64,000 nt of DNA from Odobenus rosmarus divergens (GCF_000321225.1 NW_004450267.1:2859191-2923190); one strand, 5' to 3'; shown: positions 42,011 through 53,775, numbered from the stretch's first letter. Numbers and translations are program-made. Notes: generated from the letters alone by a model not told the origin.

Positions 42011-43437
42011 GGCAGGAAACGGGGGCGGGAGAGGGGACGTTAGGGAACTAGAGACCAGTCTAGCCCTTTATGTGGCAGTGCTGTGCAGTGAGGCTGGAAA
42101 GAAATGGCTCTGGCAGGGTAAGGGGTCTCCTTGGAGCTCTGGTTAAAAGCCATAAGGAACTGGCGTGTTTTGAATTTCTAGCTGCCAGCCTCACCGCTGC
42201 TGAAATGGATCCCCCATCTCAAGCCCCGCCTCTTTCACAGGTTGAGAGGGCGGACAGCTGAACAGCCACTGTGGCCTCCCAAGTGGCCGTGGGAAGGGGC
42301 TGCGTTGTCTGCTTCCCCCCCCCCCTTCTGCCTGCTGTGAAATCCGCATCAGCTGGAGATGCCCAGGAGATCCGTTTCCATCTGTTCTGGGCATGGTTGG
42401 TAGGAAAGCCTCAGATCCAAGAGGTCGCTTGGCCTATCAGCATGACGGAGGCCGCCTCGGGTGGGGGCAGGGAAGGAGCCCACTGCAAAGGCATGCTCAG
42501 CCAGCCCCGGGGACAGCTGCCCAGCCGAGGGGCCAGGAGGCTCCCAGCTTCCCAGCTGCTCCTGAATCACCCATTCTGTAGCCTGCTTGCTGATGATGTC
42601 ATTCACTTCATCACAAGAACATCTGTCCTGAAGGATAGGAACAGTGGGTATGTTCTAAGCAAAGCCCACCAGAGTTAAAGGACTTGGGTGAGCAAACAAG
42701 CAGGGCCTGTGGTATCCCCAAGAGCCCAGAAATGACCCCTCCAGACTTTGTTTGTCTTAACTAGACCAGGAAAGATCCTCAGCCAAGACCCCGGGCAGGC
42801 TTGCCTACAGCTGGGCCGTTCTCTGCGTGTCCCGGGGTGCCCTCCCCCCCGCCACCCCTGGCCCACATGAGCTCCTCCCTACCCTGGGACACTGGGCGGG
42901 GGACATACTTCTGAGCACATACCAGAGGAACAGCTGTTCTTCAGCATCTTGTCTTCATGGTTTCCTCCCAAAGCAGGGCTGGACACAAAAGTTGCCATCC
43001 AGGTATTCGTTCTGGTGATGACCCCAGGGGCAGGAGTGAGGTCCTCCTCAGAGGAGGACAAGGAAGAGGGGAGAGTGCTCCATTCCTTGGGCGCTCCTAA
43101 AAAGCTTTGCGAAAAGCATCTCAGGACTGCCCACCTGAGCACTGAGCACTGATCTCCAGGGTCCTGTCCGCTACCGGTCAAGGGCAGTCCCGTGCAGCTC
43201 CAGGCTACACATTGGTGAATGTCAGTATTACATGGCAGAAAGTCCCAGAACAGGGAGTGAGAGGGTCGTGAGGTGGCCCAAGGTGAAGTGCAGCCAGATC
43301 ACCTCCACCTGGGGGCCGCACCGGGCCTGGAGTAAGAGGGGTTCTCTGGAAGGCCAGAGAGTTGTGTCTGCTTCTACCATGTCTGACCCTAAGTCCGAGG
43401 CACAAACTCAACCCACCTGAGGCCTTCTCCTCCCTAA
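42011..43437. other. Unique stretch, about 1.4 kb
   Basis: C runs at 42306-42316 and 42845-42850. A 135-codon plus frame (42271-42678) has no domain. No repeat recognised. Confidence 0.4.
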
Positions 43438-43442
43438 GATGC

Positions 43443-43939
43443 TGTATTAGTTTCCTATGGGGGCTGTAACAAAACACTACAAACTTAGTGCCTAAAAGTA
43501 ACACAAATGTATTGTCTGACAGCACTTGGAGCTCAGAAGTCTGAAATGGGTCTCACTGGGCTAAAATCAAGGCTGCTCTGGAAGCTCCAGGAGAGAATCC
43601 GTTTTCTTGCTTTTTCCAGCTTCTAGAGGTTGCCGGCATTCCTTGGCTTATGGTCCGTTCCTCCATCCTCAAAGCCACCAGTGGCCAGGCCAGTTTTTCT
43701 CACATCCCATCATTCTGACAGACTCCCTTACCTCCCTCTTCCCGGTTAAAAGGACCCCTATGATTACACGGGGCTCCCCGTGGAAAAGCCAAGACCATTT
43801 CCCCTTCTCAAGGTCAGTTGATTAATAACCTTAATTCCACCTGCAACCTTAATTCCCCTTTGACATAGAACATAATATATTCACAAGTTCCAGAGATTAG
43901 GTCGTGAACATCTTTGAGGGACCATTTCCGCCTACCACA
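43443..43939 (+). mobile_element. LTR-like element, full length with TG...CA ends
   Basis: Begins TGTATTAGTTTCCTATGGGG, ends CGCCTACCACA. Between lie 'acaaacttagtgcctaaaag', 'tctgaaatgggtctcactgg', 'tttttccagcttctagaggt', 'ttcacaagttccagagatta' and 'catctttgagggaccatttc', the full order of a common mammalian LTR-type repeat. Flanks gatgc (43438-43442) and gatac (43940-43944) match at 4 of 5, as a 5-bp duplication should. Related in type to the relic at 11932. Subfamily not assigned; no coding remains. Confidence 0.82.
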
Positions 43940-44181
43940 GATACTGTTCCATCTCTTCCTGAAAAGAAGAGCTCGGGGCATTTATGCAATTAATTGGGGT
44001 TGACCATCATGGTCCTTAGAGCCAGGAGGGGAGACCCTGCCTGTCCCTGAGGCTGTCCCTAGGACCCCCACGTCCTGCTGGCACAACAGCCGAATTTGCC
44101 AAGGGCAACTAAACCCAATAAAATCAGGAGACAGAAGGCCCAGGGGCCCCAAGGTGGCCTTACGTGGAAAGGGCCTGAACT

Positions 44182-44345
44182 TCACAGGCAAATGGACTGA
44201 GCTCTGATCCCAACTCACTAACTAGTTAGCTGTGGCACCCAGGAAAGACTGCTCAGCCTTTCCAAGCCTCCAGATCCCCATCTATACAGCAGGGCTAATG
44301 CCCTGGACAATGCCTGGAACATAAGAGTTGCTCCATAAGTTGAAG
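44182..44345 (+). mobile_element. MIR
   Basis: 'ctgatcccaactcactaact', 'agttagctgtggcacccagg', 'ctccagatccccatctatac' and 'tgcctggaacataagagttg' in sense order. Confidence 0.78.
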
Positions 44346-44378
44346 ACATCATTAGGGTTTTCAAATCAGTAATTCTCA

Positions 44379-44580
44379 GGGCGCCTGGGTGGCTCAGTTG
44401 TTGAGCGTCTGCCTTCCGCTCAGGTCATGGTCCCAGGGTCGTGGGATCGAGCCCCGCATCGGGCTCCCTGCTCCGCGGGAAGTCTGCTTCTCCCTCTCCC
44501 ACTCCCCCTGCTTGTGTTTTCTCTCTCTCACTGTCTCTCTCTCTGTCAAATAAATAAATAAAATCTTAAAAAAAAAAAGG
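44379..44580 (+). mobile_element. Can-SINE (SINEC) with perfect target duplication
   Basis: Complete sense copy: GGGCGCCTGGGTGGCTCAGT head, GTGGGATCGAGCCCCGCATC, GGGCTCCCTGCTCCGCGGGA, CTCCCCCTGCTTGTGTTTTC, AAATAAATAAATAAAATC tail. The flank cagtaattctca is exact at 44367-44378 and 44581-44592. The cleanest sense copy in the window. Confidence 0.98.
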
Positions 44581-44592
44581 CAGTAATTCTCA

Positions 44593-46466
44593 AGGAAATA
44601 ACACTACTCTTTAGTTATTTACTGATTTATAATATACAAACTGTAATCATAACTATTACTTCATGTGATTCTCAAAACCACCCAGAGAGATGGGTCAGAC
44701 AGCAGCCCATTCCATGGTTCTTCCTGTAGCCTTGGGGAGACCTGGGCCCAATCCAAACACCCCCAACCATGCAGAGTAGCCTGCCTCCTGCCCTGTTTCC
44801 ACACTTCCATTAGGCAAAGGGCCAGAAATAAGAACCCAAGGCCTAAAAAAATTAGAAAGTTTCTTCTCTACAGCTCCAGATGCAATAAAATATCTTCAAG
44901 CCATTTTCTCACCTGCTGTAAATGGTTTAACCATATTTGGGGGTATGGGGGGCAGGGAAGGTTTGCACCTCTCTTTGTGCATTCAGCCCAGGCTGCCTTG
45001 AGCTAACATGCATGTTTGCTTGTCTCTCTCTCCCACGGAGCTGTGAACACATCACCTAGGGGTAGCAAGGCCTCAGTGAAGTGCTCCGCAATGATTTAGT
45101 AGCCTAGAGGAAGCATTTGCTAAATCTGCCTCCTGTCCCATCCCTAGGTCTCTTGGTGGAAAAGATTCTAGAGATTGTTCAGGAAAAGCCTCCAGTGGCC
45201 ATCTCATGCCTGATGATCACTGTCTAAGTCTCTGTGCTACACTCAGGTTGGCAGGCCTGAGCATCAGCTCCCAGTAGGAGCACCCAGGTGACCCAGGCTG
45301 GCCTCCCACAGGCAGACCAACCATGAGAATGTTTGTGAGCATCGTGGCTTTTCCCTACATCCCCATCTCCAGATCCTGCAAGGTGAGCTTCCAGCCAACA
45401 GAACCTGACGGGGGCAGAAGGGATAGTCCAATGTGCAGGGTATAGAGCGTCTGTCCCTTGTCTTCGCGTAGCTGGCACGTGCTTCTGCCTCCACTGCCCA
45501 CCCTTTCCCACACTCGGCTTGCTCTATTCCGGGCTCCCTCCTTCCCTCGTCCAGAACTCCCAGGCTCAGCAGGCAGTCTGCCATAATTCTCTAGAATAAA
45601 GAAAACATTTTAGGGTTTGACAAGCCCAACATTTGCATGTCTGTTTTTCAGAGAAATACCCATCTGGGGGGGATTAAGCCTTTTTTTTCCCCCTCCGTCC
45701 CCATCCAATCCAAAGTATGAAAACATTCTTGACATAGTTGCCTGAAAAAGGATTTCTGAAGAGAAAAATACCTCCCATACCCTGTGATTTCAGTGACTTG
45801 GTGTGAAAAGCACCCGAAAGAAAGGGAATGAGGTAGAGAACAGAAAAGGAAAAAAATCTCTTTAGTCAAATAGTTGTTAATCTTCAAAGACGCAATGCAT
45901 TAGGTTTCCTCTCTAGTCTCAGGAAAGACACATGCTGGTGTGTGCTTCATCCTTAGACATGACCCCTTCCCTGGGGAGCAGGGCCTGAGCTCCCATAGGC
46001 CCAGGGCAGGGCAGGGCCCCAGTCCTACTGAGAGGGAGAGGCAGAAATCAAGGCCCAGAGCTACTGAGCAGAGAAGGAGGCACAGAGAGCACTTCGGCGA
46101 TGTGCCTCCCTCTTGGGGAGGTTCTCTCTGGCTACTCTGAGCATATAAAGTGAATTTGGGGGGGGGGATTCCTCGAAAAAGGCCAAGTAGGGTGGCTCAT
46201 CCTAAATTATTAAAGATTTTTGCTAAAGGTGATTTCCACAAAAGCCAACTCCTCTCAATCAGGTCGGGAAACTTGGTGAACTTATTAGCAACGGGCCCCT
46301 CTGACATGATGAACTTGGCTGCTGTTGCCCCAAGGGAGGAAGAGTTGTGCCCAAGAAAGTGATTGAGGACTGAACGGTTGGTCCAGGCAGATGTAGCAAA
46401 AGACACTTTTAAGGTTTTGAAGGTGAAGGAAATGTGACATTGCCCAAGATAAGAACCGTCCCCCCA
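44593..46466. other. Unique stretch, about 1.9 kb
   Basis: 44595-44700 may hold a worn antisense MIR ('tgtgattctcaaaaccaccc'). Otherwise no repeat recognised. Frames to 113 codons have no domain. G run at 46160-46168. Confidence 0.4.
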
Positions 46467-46525
46467 TCCATTCATTCAACGATTGAGCATCTACATTGGG
46501 CACGGCACTGGTTAAATGTTGACGC
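46467..46525 (-). mobile_element. L2 3' terminus
   Basis: 'ccattcattcaacgattgag' and 'catctacattgggcacggca' are the antisense L2 end. Confidence 0.58.
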
Positions 46526-48159
46526 CTTTCAACTTCCAGCAGGCATGTTGGCCCACGAAGCCCTGGAAAGGAAATATGTTGGGAAGAAAGGAAAACTTAG
46601 AGAACCCCCCAATGAGTCGACTGACTGGGGAAGGGCCAGGGCAAGTGTCCCAGTACAAAGCCCAGAGGAGACGGGGCCCAGCCCATGTTGCTGGACGTAG
46701 GTGGCCCGACACGCACAGGATGCTCAGACATCTCCTGTGGCCTGAGTTCCAAATGGCACAGGCTGAGGTGGCACATATTGTGTGCCCGTCAGGAGAGCAG
46801 TTTCAAAATGAAGCCAAAGAAGAGAAGCCAGCGGGAAAGGACCCCTCTTCTCCAAGGAGTCAGGGAGTTGAGGAGGAGAGCTCAAGCTGGCCGAGGAGAA
46901 AAGGAAGGGGACTCATCATAGGACATGGTACCCAGAGCCAAGGAGCTCGGGGTAGGACTTTGGGGACAAAGCCAGGTGAGGCCAGGGCAGGAGGCCCTAC
47001 TGGGACATATGCTGCACCACAGTGACAGTCCAGGCCTGCCCCCAGCCACCACACAGGGCAGTTGCCTAATCACTGCTGGAAGGCAGAGGGCTGGGCCACC
47101 AGGGCCTGAAAGGTGACCCTTGAAGAAAGAAAGGGGGTAGAGTGAGGGAGGGTGGGCTCTGAAGCTGGACACCTTTTGCTTTAAAGGAGAAAGACTCCCT
47201 CCAGTCCCCAGGAATCCTAGAATCTGCAGTATGGTGTGTCAGAGACAAGAAGCAAGGAAAGAAACCAGCGAGCCATCCATCTGTGACCCTTGTCCCAGAA
47301 GTGTAGCAAAAAGAAGACTCCCACCACCCCATGCCTTCTCCCAGTAACAGATTAATTTCACAATTTCTTCCTAGGTACACAGTATAGCATACAAAATGAT
47401 GCATTCGGCCATCCTGCCTTGGATTTCACCATAAGCATTTAGCTTTACCTTTGCAGGACAGAAGCAGAGGTTGGAGAACTTTGCAATCGGCTTACATGAC
47501 CACAGTCCAGCTAGACAGACTCTAGGAGACAGTGGAGACTGGCTCTGGGCAGGATATCTGACCCCAGTTCTGCCCCCATAAAAGGAGAGCATGGAGACCC
47601 CCGGCATTCAGGTGGAGAGCAGCAGAGGCTAAAGCCCACTCAACACCCAGCCTATCTGCTTCGCTGCCACCCCAGCCAGACTCCACCACCCAGTTCTGCT
47701 CAGCGCTGAACTGGTTTGTCATTCCTAATGCTCAAGTCATTAATTCAGGAAGGAAGCCACGCTAGCTGCCTCCCCTTCTCCCTGGGAGTTTTCTGCCATT
47801 GCAAAACAGATGAGTAATCAGACATTCCCGGAGCCCTGGTTAAGCCCATTGCCAAGAAAGGTGTCTGGCAGCTCATTTGCTGGTGGGGAAGCCACGCTAC
47901 CGGCCCTGAATCACCCTGGATCCAGGGGAGAGCAAGGCCAAACTTGCCTGACTGAGTTCAATATGGCATCACTGAGATCAGCTCAAGAGAGGTTCATGGG
48001 TCACCAAGCCTAGCGCGCCGCCCCCCCCCCGCCACAGCCATGGCCCGGGCTGACCCTCGATGGGCCTCTCTGCTACTTCTGGGGTATGTGGTGGGGGGGG
48101 GGGACTCGAGAGTCCAGAGACAGGCTAGGAAGGACACCAGACACCAGCCAGAACCCAGG
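46526..48159. other. Unique stretch, about 1.6 kb
   Basis: A 169-codon plus frame (46516-47025), starting in the L2 terminus, has basic low-complexity composition and no domain. C run at 48019-48028 and G run at 48092-48102. No supported exon. Confidence 0.4.
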
Positions 48160-48300
48160 GTCCCCCTTGACAGATGGTGAAACTGAGGCCCAAGGAGGCA
48201 GTGGTGCTTGCCTCAAGTCAAATAGCTAATTAATACAGACTGGCTAGAACCCTCATCTCTCAGTGCCGGGTCCCCAGCAATTTCCACTGCACCAAATTAC
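48160..48300 (-). mobile_element. MIR
   Basis: 'cagatggtgaaactgaggcc', 'gcttgcctcaagtcaaatag' and 'agaaccctcatctctcagtg' are antisense MIR. Confidence 0.82.
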
Positions 48301-48354
48301 TCCAACATCATGTTGAGGCTTGGATGTTAAGGAAACACGTGAATGGCAAAGTAA

Positions 48355-48775
48355 CGACGACCACCCAGTGTCCATCAGTAGACAAGTAGTTTTAAAGAAA
48401 TGAAATGTAGGTTAAATAAAATGAAATGCCAATCAGCCACTTAGAAAGACTGGCATGACTCTCTCTGTTCTGATATGGAGCTATCTTCCTGATATAGTTT
48501 TATAAGCAAGAGAACAAGACTCAGAAAGAGTACATATAGTATGCTACCATTTTGGAAGAAGGGAAACACAAAGACACATACACATATGTGTATGTCGCCT
48601 TTGCATAAACTGTCTCTGCAGGGTGCATAGGAAGCCGGTAGCAGTGGTTATTTCTGGGAGAAGCCCCAAGGGGCAGAGTATCAAGAACAAGAGGGGAGGG
48701 GCCTACCTTTTGCTCTTTCTCTTATAACTTGGATTGTTTAACATTAGCCTGTGTAATTTAATTAAAATCTAAAAA
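48355..48775 (+). mobile_element. L1M 3' UTR fragment
   Basis: 'tgtccatcagtagacaagta', 'agtatgctaccattttggaa', 'gcagtggttatttctgggag' and 'aacttggattgtttaacatt' match the 3' end of an old L1 lineage also seen at 52540. Confidence 0.62.
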
Positions 48776-49029
48776 TCGTACTCAGCACAAGACTGGGAGT
48801 CAGCAATCCTGATTAGCTTCAACATGGAGTAGTTTCTCAGGACCCATAAGCATGTAAGCTGAATAAACAATGGATTGATGATTAGAAGATGAGTGAATTA
48901 AAAAAAAAATTTGTCTGAGCTCCAAGGCAATAATTAAATATATGGCATCACATTTTGGAAAAGACAAGGAACATAGATCACAGTACTTAAGAGCCAGAAG
49001 GAAGCATCAGGATTATGATAGGCCGCCTG

Positions 49030-49205
49030 TCGTTGGGCAGAGTGATAGAGTCTAAGAACCTGGGTTCAAGTCCTTGGTCAACTAAAATCTCAGAAACCTC
49101 AGTTTCCTCATCTGCAAAATAGCAGATACCTCCTCCCTGGAATTTTCGTGCAGATCAAATGTGCTCATGGATGGAAAAGCACTTCCTAATATCTAACATA
49201 TAGAA
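49030..49205 (+). mobile_element. MIR
   Basis: 'agaacctgggttcaagtcct', 'aacctcagtttcctcatctg', 'caaaatagcagatacctcct' and 'gcacttcctaatatctaaca' are in sense order. Confidence 0.82.
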
Positions 49206-49894
49206 CAGGTTGAGGGATGATGGCAAGCCCCGATTCCCCTGGACCCCGCCTCTCCACCTACAGGTCTGAATGCTTTTCCCAGCCTCTGGCACCTCAGTGC
49301 TCAGTGCCTCAGTTTCTACATGTTCAGGAAAAGTTCTACGGGAGCCTCCCTGATGCCCCTTCTACGCTTTCCCCTCAAGCATCAAAGGCTCGGACACAAT
49401 TTGCCTGAGGTCACAAAGGGACAGCCCCAGGAAGAGAATGGCTTCATCCCTTCAAGTCTTAAAAGCTTTCCTTCTTTGTAAGTTGTCTGGTCACAGGTAG
49501 AGACCTTGAGAGGACTCACACCTTGAGCTGAATTAGCCACCACCTCCTTATTTACCCACCAGCCCCTCCTGGGATTAAGTGACATTCAGGGGACAGCAAC
49601 GCTCTCAGGAAAAGTGCCCTCGCAGGTGGCTGCACGAAGCTAACCCCCTCCCAGCTCCCACTCCAGGATGAGGCAGCAGGGGCCGTCTGAGCCGGATCTG
49701 GTGGGGCTGTGGTGAGAAGAGACGTCTGGGTTAGGAACGAACCTGTGGAGACAAAGAAGGAAAGAAGCACGCATCACAAAAACTCCCCCGCAGTTACTGC
49801 AAAAGTGGTTCCAGGAACTGCTAGTATCACCCTCTCACCTGCCACGGAGCTGCCATCCACACCGTCGGTAAAGCCTCAGGAGAGCCCATATATG
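49206..49894. other. Unique stretch
   Basis: Nothing recognised. Confidence 0.4.
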
Positions 49895-50000
49895 GCTCCC
49901 ATCTTGTGGGTGGGGAAACTGAGGCTCAGGGGAAAGAAGAGAATCCTATATCTAGGTTTAGAGCCAAGGTCTCCCACCGACGTTCCAGTTGCGTCCATCT
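49895..50000 (-). mobile_element. MIR fragment
   Basis: 'catcttgtgggtggggaaac', 'tgaggctcaggggaaagaag' and 'agagccaaggtctcccaccg' are antisense MIR. Confidence 0.65.
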
Positions 50001-50463
50001 ACATCCATGTAAAATGGTGCTTGGAATGAGTGGGACACCCATCATTTACGGTACAAATATTCGTGGTCTGAATGAAAGAAGAAAGCAGGGCAGTGCTGTG
50101 GAGACACGAGCACCTCGTATGGAAGCACACTCGCTCGTTTAAGGCCACAGATCAGGTCCTATTTATGGCTACTAATTATGCATAAGTGCCACCGGAGGCC
50201 TGATTTCTGTGCTTGGCTGCACCCTATGCCCTCAGTGCTTCTACCCACTCCTGATTTTCACGGCTTCTCTCCCCCCTTCCCCTCCCCCAGCTGTATCCTT
50301 GCTACCTTACTTCCCCCTCTTTCTCTCTCTATTCTCCTCTTGTGTCAGCACCGCAGACTCCTTAGGCCCCAGGCACGGGCTGGACTTGCCCTTCTTATGG
50401 ACTAGGCATGTCTATGCAAGGGCAGAACTTTCCTTTTTGGAGTCCCCCCACCTTGCATGAATG
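50001..50463. other. Unique stretch
   Basis: Pyrimidine-rich at 50260-50340. Nothing else recognised. Confidence 0.4.
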
Positions 50464-50522
50464 TGCTCACTCATTCATTAATTCATCAAATATGTACCAA
50501 ACACCGATAGGCCAGACACCCC
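50464..50522 (-). mobile_element. L2 3' terminus, worn
   Basis: 'tcactcattcattaattcat' and 'atgtaccaaacaccgatagg' resemble the antisense L2 end. Confidence 0.48.
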
Positions 50523-50639
50523 CCCGCCCCCAGGTATCACTGCATATGACTCATCATCGACCATTACGCAGAATTTGGGATGTCATCCATAGCCAGCCAG
50601 AGAGAAAAAAAACTGTTGCAAAAAATCCTAAAATGCAAT

Positions 50640-51215
50640 GATTTCTAAGCAACACGGATAGCAGTAAAAAGCTTGAGTCTGTATTAGAGCATTATTATTT
50701 ACCAACTATATTCCTCTGTCTTAAATTTTCCCTCAGTCACCAGAATGGAATCAATGAATGGCCACGTTTTCCCATCTGATGATTTTAAATGAGATTACAA
50801 ACACATGGAGTTTTAACTTCACATGCATTAGTTTCTGGGTCTCGGGTCTTCTTTTTCCCCCCCTCAAAGCAGATAAATGAGGTTCTAAACTTAGGATAAT
50901 AAGGCTTAACAGTGAGGCGCTTTTTAAAAAAGTGAATCATTTCTCAGTTCTCCTTTGCTAATCTCTCTTGGTAACATTAATTATGAGTTTGTGCAGCGTG
51001 CCCCAAGGCGAGCTCGGCTTTCCCAGGACAATTAAAGTTACTTAATTATTAAAAACTGTGTGTGCTGCCCAGAGAGAAAGAAGCAGCGGGGCCCGGCTCC
51101 CACAGCCCCCCACAGGAGTGACCGGACACTCTGTGGGAACTCGGCTCCTTTCCCTCACCATTGTAATTCTTTCAATATAATCTCTGAAAATCCCCTCGCC
51201 GACCCCTCCCACCCG
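50640..51215. promoter_or_regulatory. AT-rich candidate conserved non-coding element
   Basis: About 575 bases free of any repeat that I recognise, between GC-rich blocks. Homeodomain-type ATTA cores cluster at 50976-50984 (cattaatta) and 51041-51050 (ttaattatta), with further AATTAAAG at 51030-51037 and GAATGGAATC at 50743-50752. Nothing coding. The call rests on composition and site clustering only. Confidence 0.33.
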
Positions 51216-51789
51216 AGCAGGAATGATTTAGAGGCTGCTTCCCGGCTGATAGCAGCCTCCTGGCTCCTACCCGCTGGGAGGCTGGACTCCCCCTTACTCC
51301 AGGCCAGGCCAGGGGGCCAGGGAGGTGGCAGGGCCTCCGCCCGGGGATTCGCACTGGAGCAAGGCCCTTCTGGCCCAAGGGTATTGGAAATGCTTAGCCC
51401 TTGGTTCTGAGTGGGTTCCTCTTGACCCCACTCTTCCTCAGGCCTTCTGCCTCACAGCAGTGGGATGTGTCATCCCACACCCTGAAAATGGGTAGAGGGG
51501 AAGGAAGAGGGGTGCCAGGGCCAACCTGCGTTTGCAGCAGACATTCCCAAGAGGAGATACTAATTCATAACAGAACCTGTTTTCAGGAAGTTTCGTTGGT
51601 TGTGGGCCTGATTCTGCCATTAACACCCCAGAGAGAGACCTGGGGCAAGTCACTCCCTTAATTCTGAGTCTTGGCTTCATAGTCCAGGGCACCTGCAACC
51701 TCTAGGGGACTTCAGGTCCTGATTCTTTGATGAGTCTAATACTTAACCTAGAAAGGAAAACTCAAATTTTCCATTCCACTTTCTATTCT
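51216..51789. other. Unique stretch
   Basis: GC-rich at 51240-51370 with few CpG. Nothing recognised. Confidence 0.4.
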
Positions 51790-51890
51790 CATTCATTCAA
51801 TCATTCATTCATTCAGCAAGTACCCCCTCTGTGTTGGGCACTGTCCTCACTCTAGGGACAGAGAAGAGAGGCAACATTCTCAAATCCTAG
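51790..51890 (-). mobile_element. L2 3' end fragment
   Basis: 'cattcattcaatcattcatt', 'cattcagcaagtaccccctc' and 'tgtgttgggcactgtcctca' are the antisense L2 terminus. Confidence 0.68.
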
Positions 51891-51894
51891 CCAT

Positions 51895-52000
51895 GATCGT
51901 GCACACAGAAGGAAACGGAGACCGAGCAGGGGTCCCCCAGAAAGTCACATCGAGACAGGGGAGAACCCAGTCTCCTGACCCCCAGCCCAGGAGCTTTCAA
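51895..52000 (-). mobile_element. Possible MIR fragment
   Basis: 'cagaaggaaacggagaccga', 'ccagaaagtcacatcgagac' and 'gagaacccagtctcctgacc' follow the antisense MIR core. Confidence 0.52.
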
Positions 52001-52117
52001 CAGGTTGCTGCCAGCTAAACCTGCTTCATTTCCTTTGCTTTCTCCCCTTCTGATCTATTTAGCTCCTTCCCACCCCAGCTCCCTCCCTGGGCTCCAAGTC
52101 TCCAAGGAAGCATCGCC

Positions 52118-52440
52118 CATTAGAAACATGCTGGCCACAGATGAATGCGAGCCACATATATCATTTATATTTGCTATTAGCCACATTGTTAAAAGTTTTT
52201 TTTAAGTGCCATTTATTTTAATGATATATTTTATTTAACCAATATATCCAAAAATCATAATTTCAGCTTGTAATAAATATAAACATGCATTAATTAATAA
52301 GATATTTGACATTTTAAAAATTAAATGTTCCAAATCCAGGGAACATTTGACATTTACAGTACATCCCAGTCGGGCTGGCCATATTTAAATGTCTGATAGC
52401 CACCCATGGCCAGTGGTTACTATCCTGGGCAGCACAAGGA
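52118..52440 (-). mobile_element. Ancient DNA-transposon-type repeat, longer copy
   Basis: 'gcgagccacatatatcattt', 'tgatatattttatttaacca', 'atatatccaaaaatcataat', 'gtacatcccagtcgggctgg' and 'tgatagccacccatggccag' match the long form of the same family as 40544. Much of its AT-rich middle survives. Confidence 0.62.
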
Positions 52441-52539
52441 GTAAGGTCCCTCTCCTCTGTAACCCTCCATCACTCCTCAATAGTTAATACAATCCAGGAA
52501 GAAAAGTGTGGGATTCGTGCCCACAGCTTGGCTGGGGAA

Positions 52540-52855
52540 GTCCACCGCACACTTTCCCCAGTACACTGACACCGTGGAATACTATGTAACCGAGAAAGAG
52601 AAAAGATCTATCAGTAAGGGCAAAGGGCAAAATGGAAACAGTGTATGTGGAACTCCGCCCCTGGGGGAATCTGTGTATTTGCTTGTCTGCGCACAAACTA
52701 TCTCTGGAAGGGTTCCTAAGAACTAAAACCTCGGTACTGGATGGATGGAGGGCAGAGGGGGCCGCGGGGTGCTCACTGCATGTGTATCTTAACACTTTGG
52801 AATTTTGAAACATGGGGACGTATCACTCATTCAAAATCGAAAATCAAAACTCTTC
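52540..52855 (+). mobile_element. L1M 3' UTR fragment
   Basis: 'accgtggaatactatgtaac', 'atctgtgtatttgcttgtct', 'actatctctggaagggttcc' and 'ggaattttgaaacatgggga' are the 3' end of the old L1 type also present at 48355. Confidence 0.65.
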
Positions 52856-53142
52856 AGTTAACGTGCGCCCTTTGGGCACAGCACTGGTCCCTGCTCCTCG
52901 TGGCAGAGCACAGGCAGGAGCAAATTCAGGTCCCTGTTGTTCCTGCCGCTCCACAATAGGGAAGAGGGAGGCTTGGCAGAGGCCCAGGGCAGGAAGACAT
53001 GGTATCAAGTGACTTTAAAGGGCTCTTTTGTTTCCAGAAAGGCAGCGGTTTCCACCCTGCATCCCTGCCCCCCTCTTGGAGCCTGCTGTCTCTGGGATCC
53101 CTCCACCACCTGCTACGAGAGCATCATCTCCCACCCTACCCC

Positions 53143-53143
<1 letters not shown>

Positions 53144-53189
<46 letters not shown>
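53144..53189. repeat. Run of 46 consecutive C
   Basis: Seventeen C at 53144-53160 and 29 at 53161-53189, uninterrupted. Flanked by 'ctacccct' and 'gcaagagcc'. Poly-Pro and poly-Gly frames through it are artefacts. Exact length is doubtful for any sequencing method. Confidence 0.95.
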
Positions 53190-53190
<1 letters not shown>

Positions 53191-53439
53191 CAAGAGCCTC
53201 TGGGTTTGAGGTGCAGAGGGGAGGGAGGTGCTGGCTGGGAAGGAGCGTCATCCTGTCTTCCCAAAGGATGTCATTCATTCCCAGATGTCATTTCCAGAGG
53301 CATGATGCCACCCCACCAGCTGCCCTGTAATCCTGGCATCTCCAGCCTGCATATGATACAGAGCAATGGAACGAAGAGAGCAGAGCATGAGCATGGTCGC
53401 ACGGGTGTGTGTCCGCCTGTGCACATCTGGGCCACATTC

Positions 53440-53775
53440 TGGCATTCACTCACTCATTCATTGACGCTCTTAACAAGTATGAGTTGGGCATCTACTACAT
53501 TCCAGTCACAGCGCTAGACCTTTGGGATACAGCAGGGACAAGGCAAATGAGATCCTGCCCTCAAGAAGCTTACAGTCCTGCTGCAGAAACAGGCATGAAA
53601 TTCAAAATAATTCACTCTTAACTGTTGGTGATAAGTGGAAGGAAAAGTACCTGAAATCGGGGCCCACGATCTAGTCTGGGAGGCCGGGGAAGGCTCACTC
53701 GAGAACTGGCATTTAAGCCAAGTCAAAGAAATAAATAAATCCAGAGATAATAAGATGTGACAAGTGAGCCTTACA
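53440..53775 (-). mobile_element. L2 3' end, long
   Basis: 'cattcactcactcattcatt', 'gatacagcagggacaaggca', 'ctgccctcaagaagcttaca' and 'gcatttaagccaagtcaaag' give antisense L2 order. Confidence 0.87.

Noticed and set aside
46516..47025. 169-codon frame as a possible gene
   Set aside because: It starts in an L2 terminus and has basic, low-complexity composition with no recognised family.
52937..53517. Poly-proline and poly-glycine proteins of 90-172 codons
   Set aside because: They arise from reading through the 46-C run in different frames on both strands.
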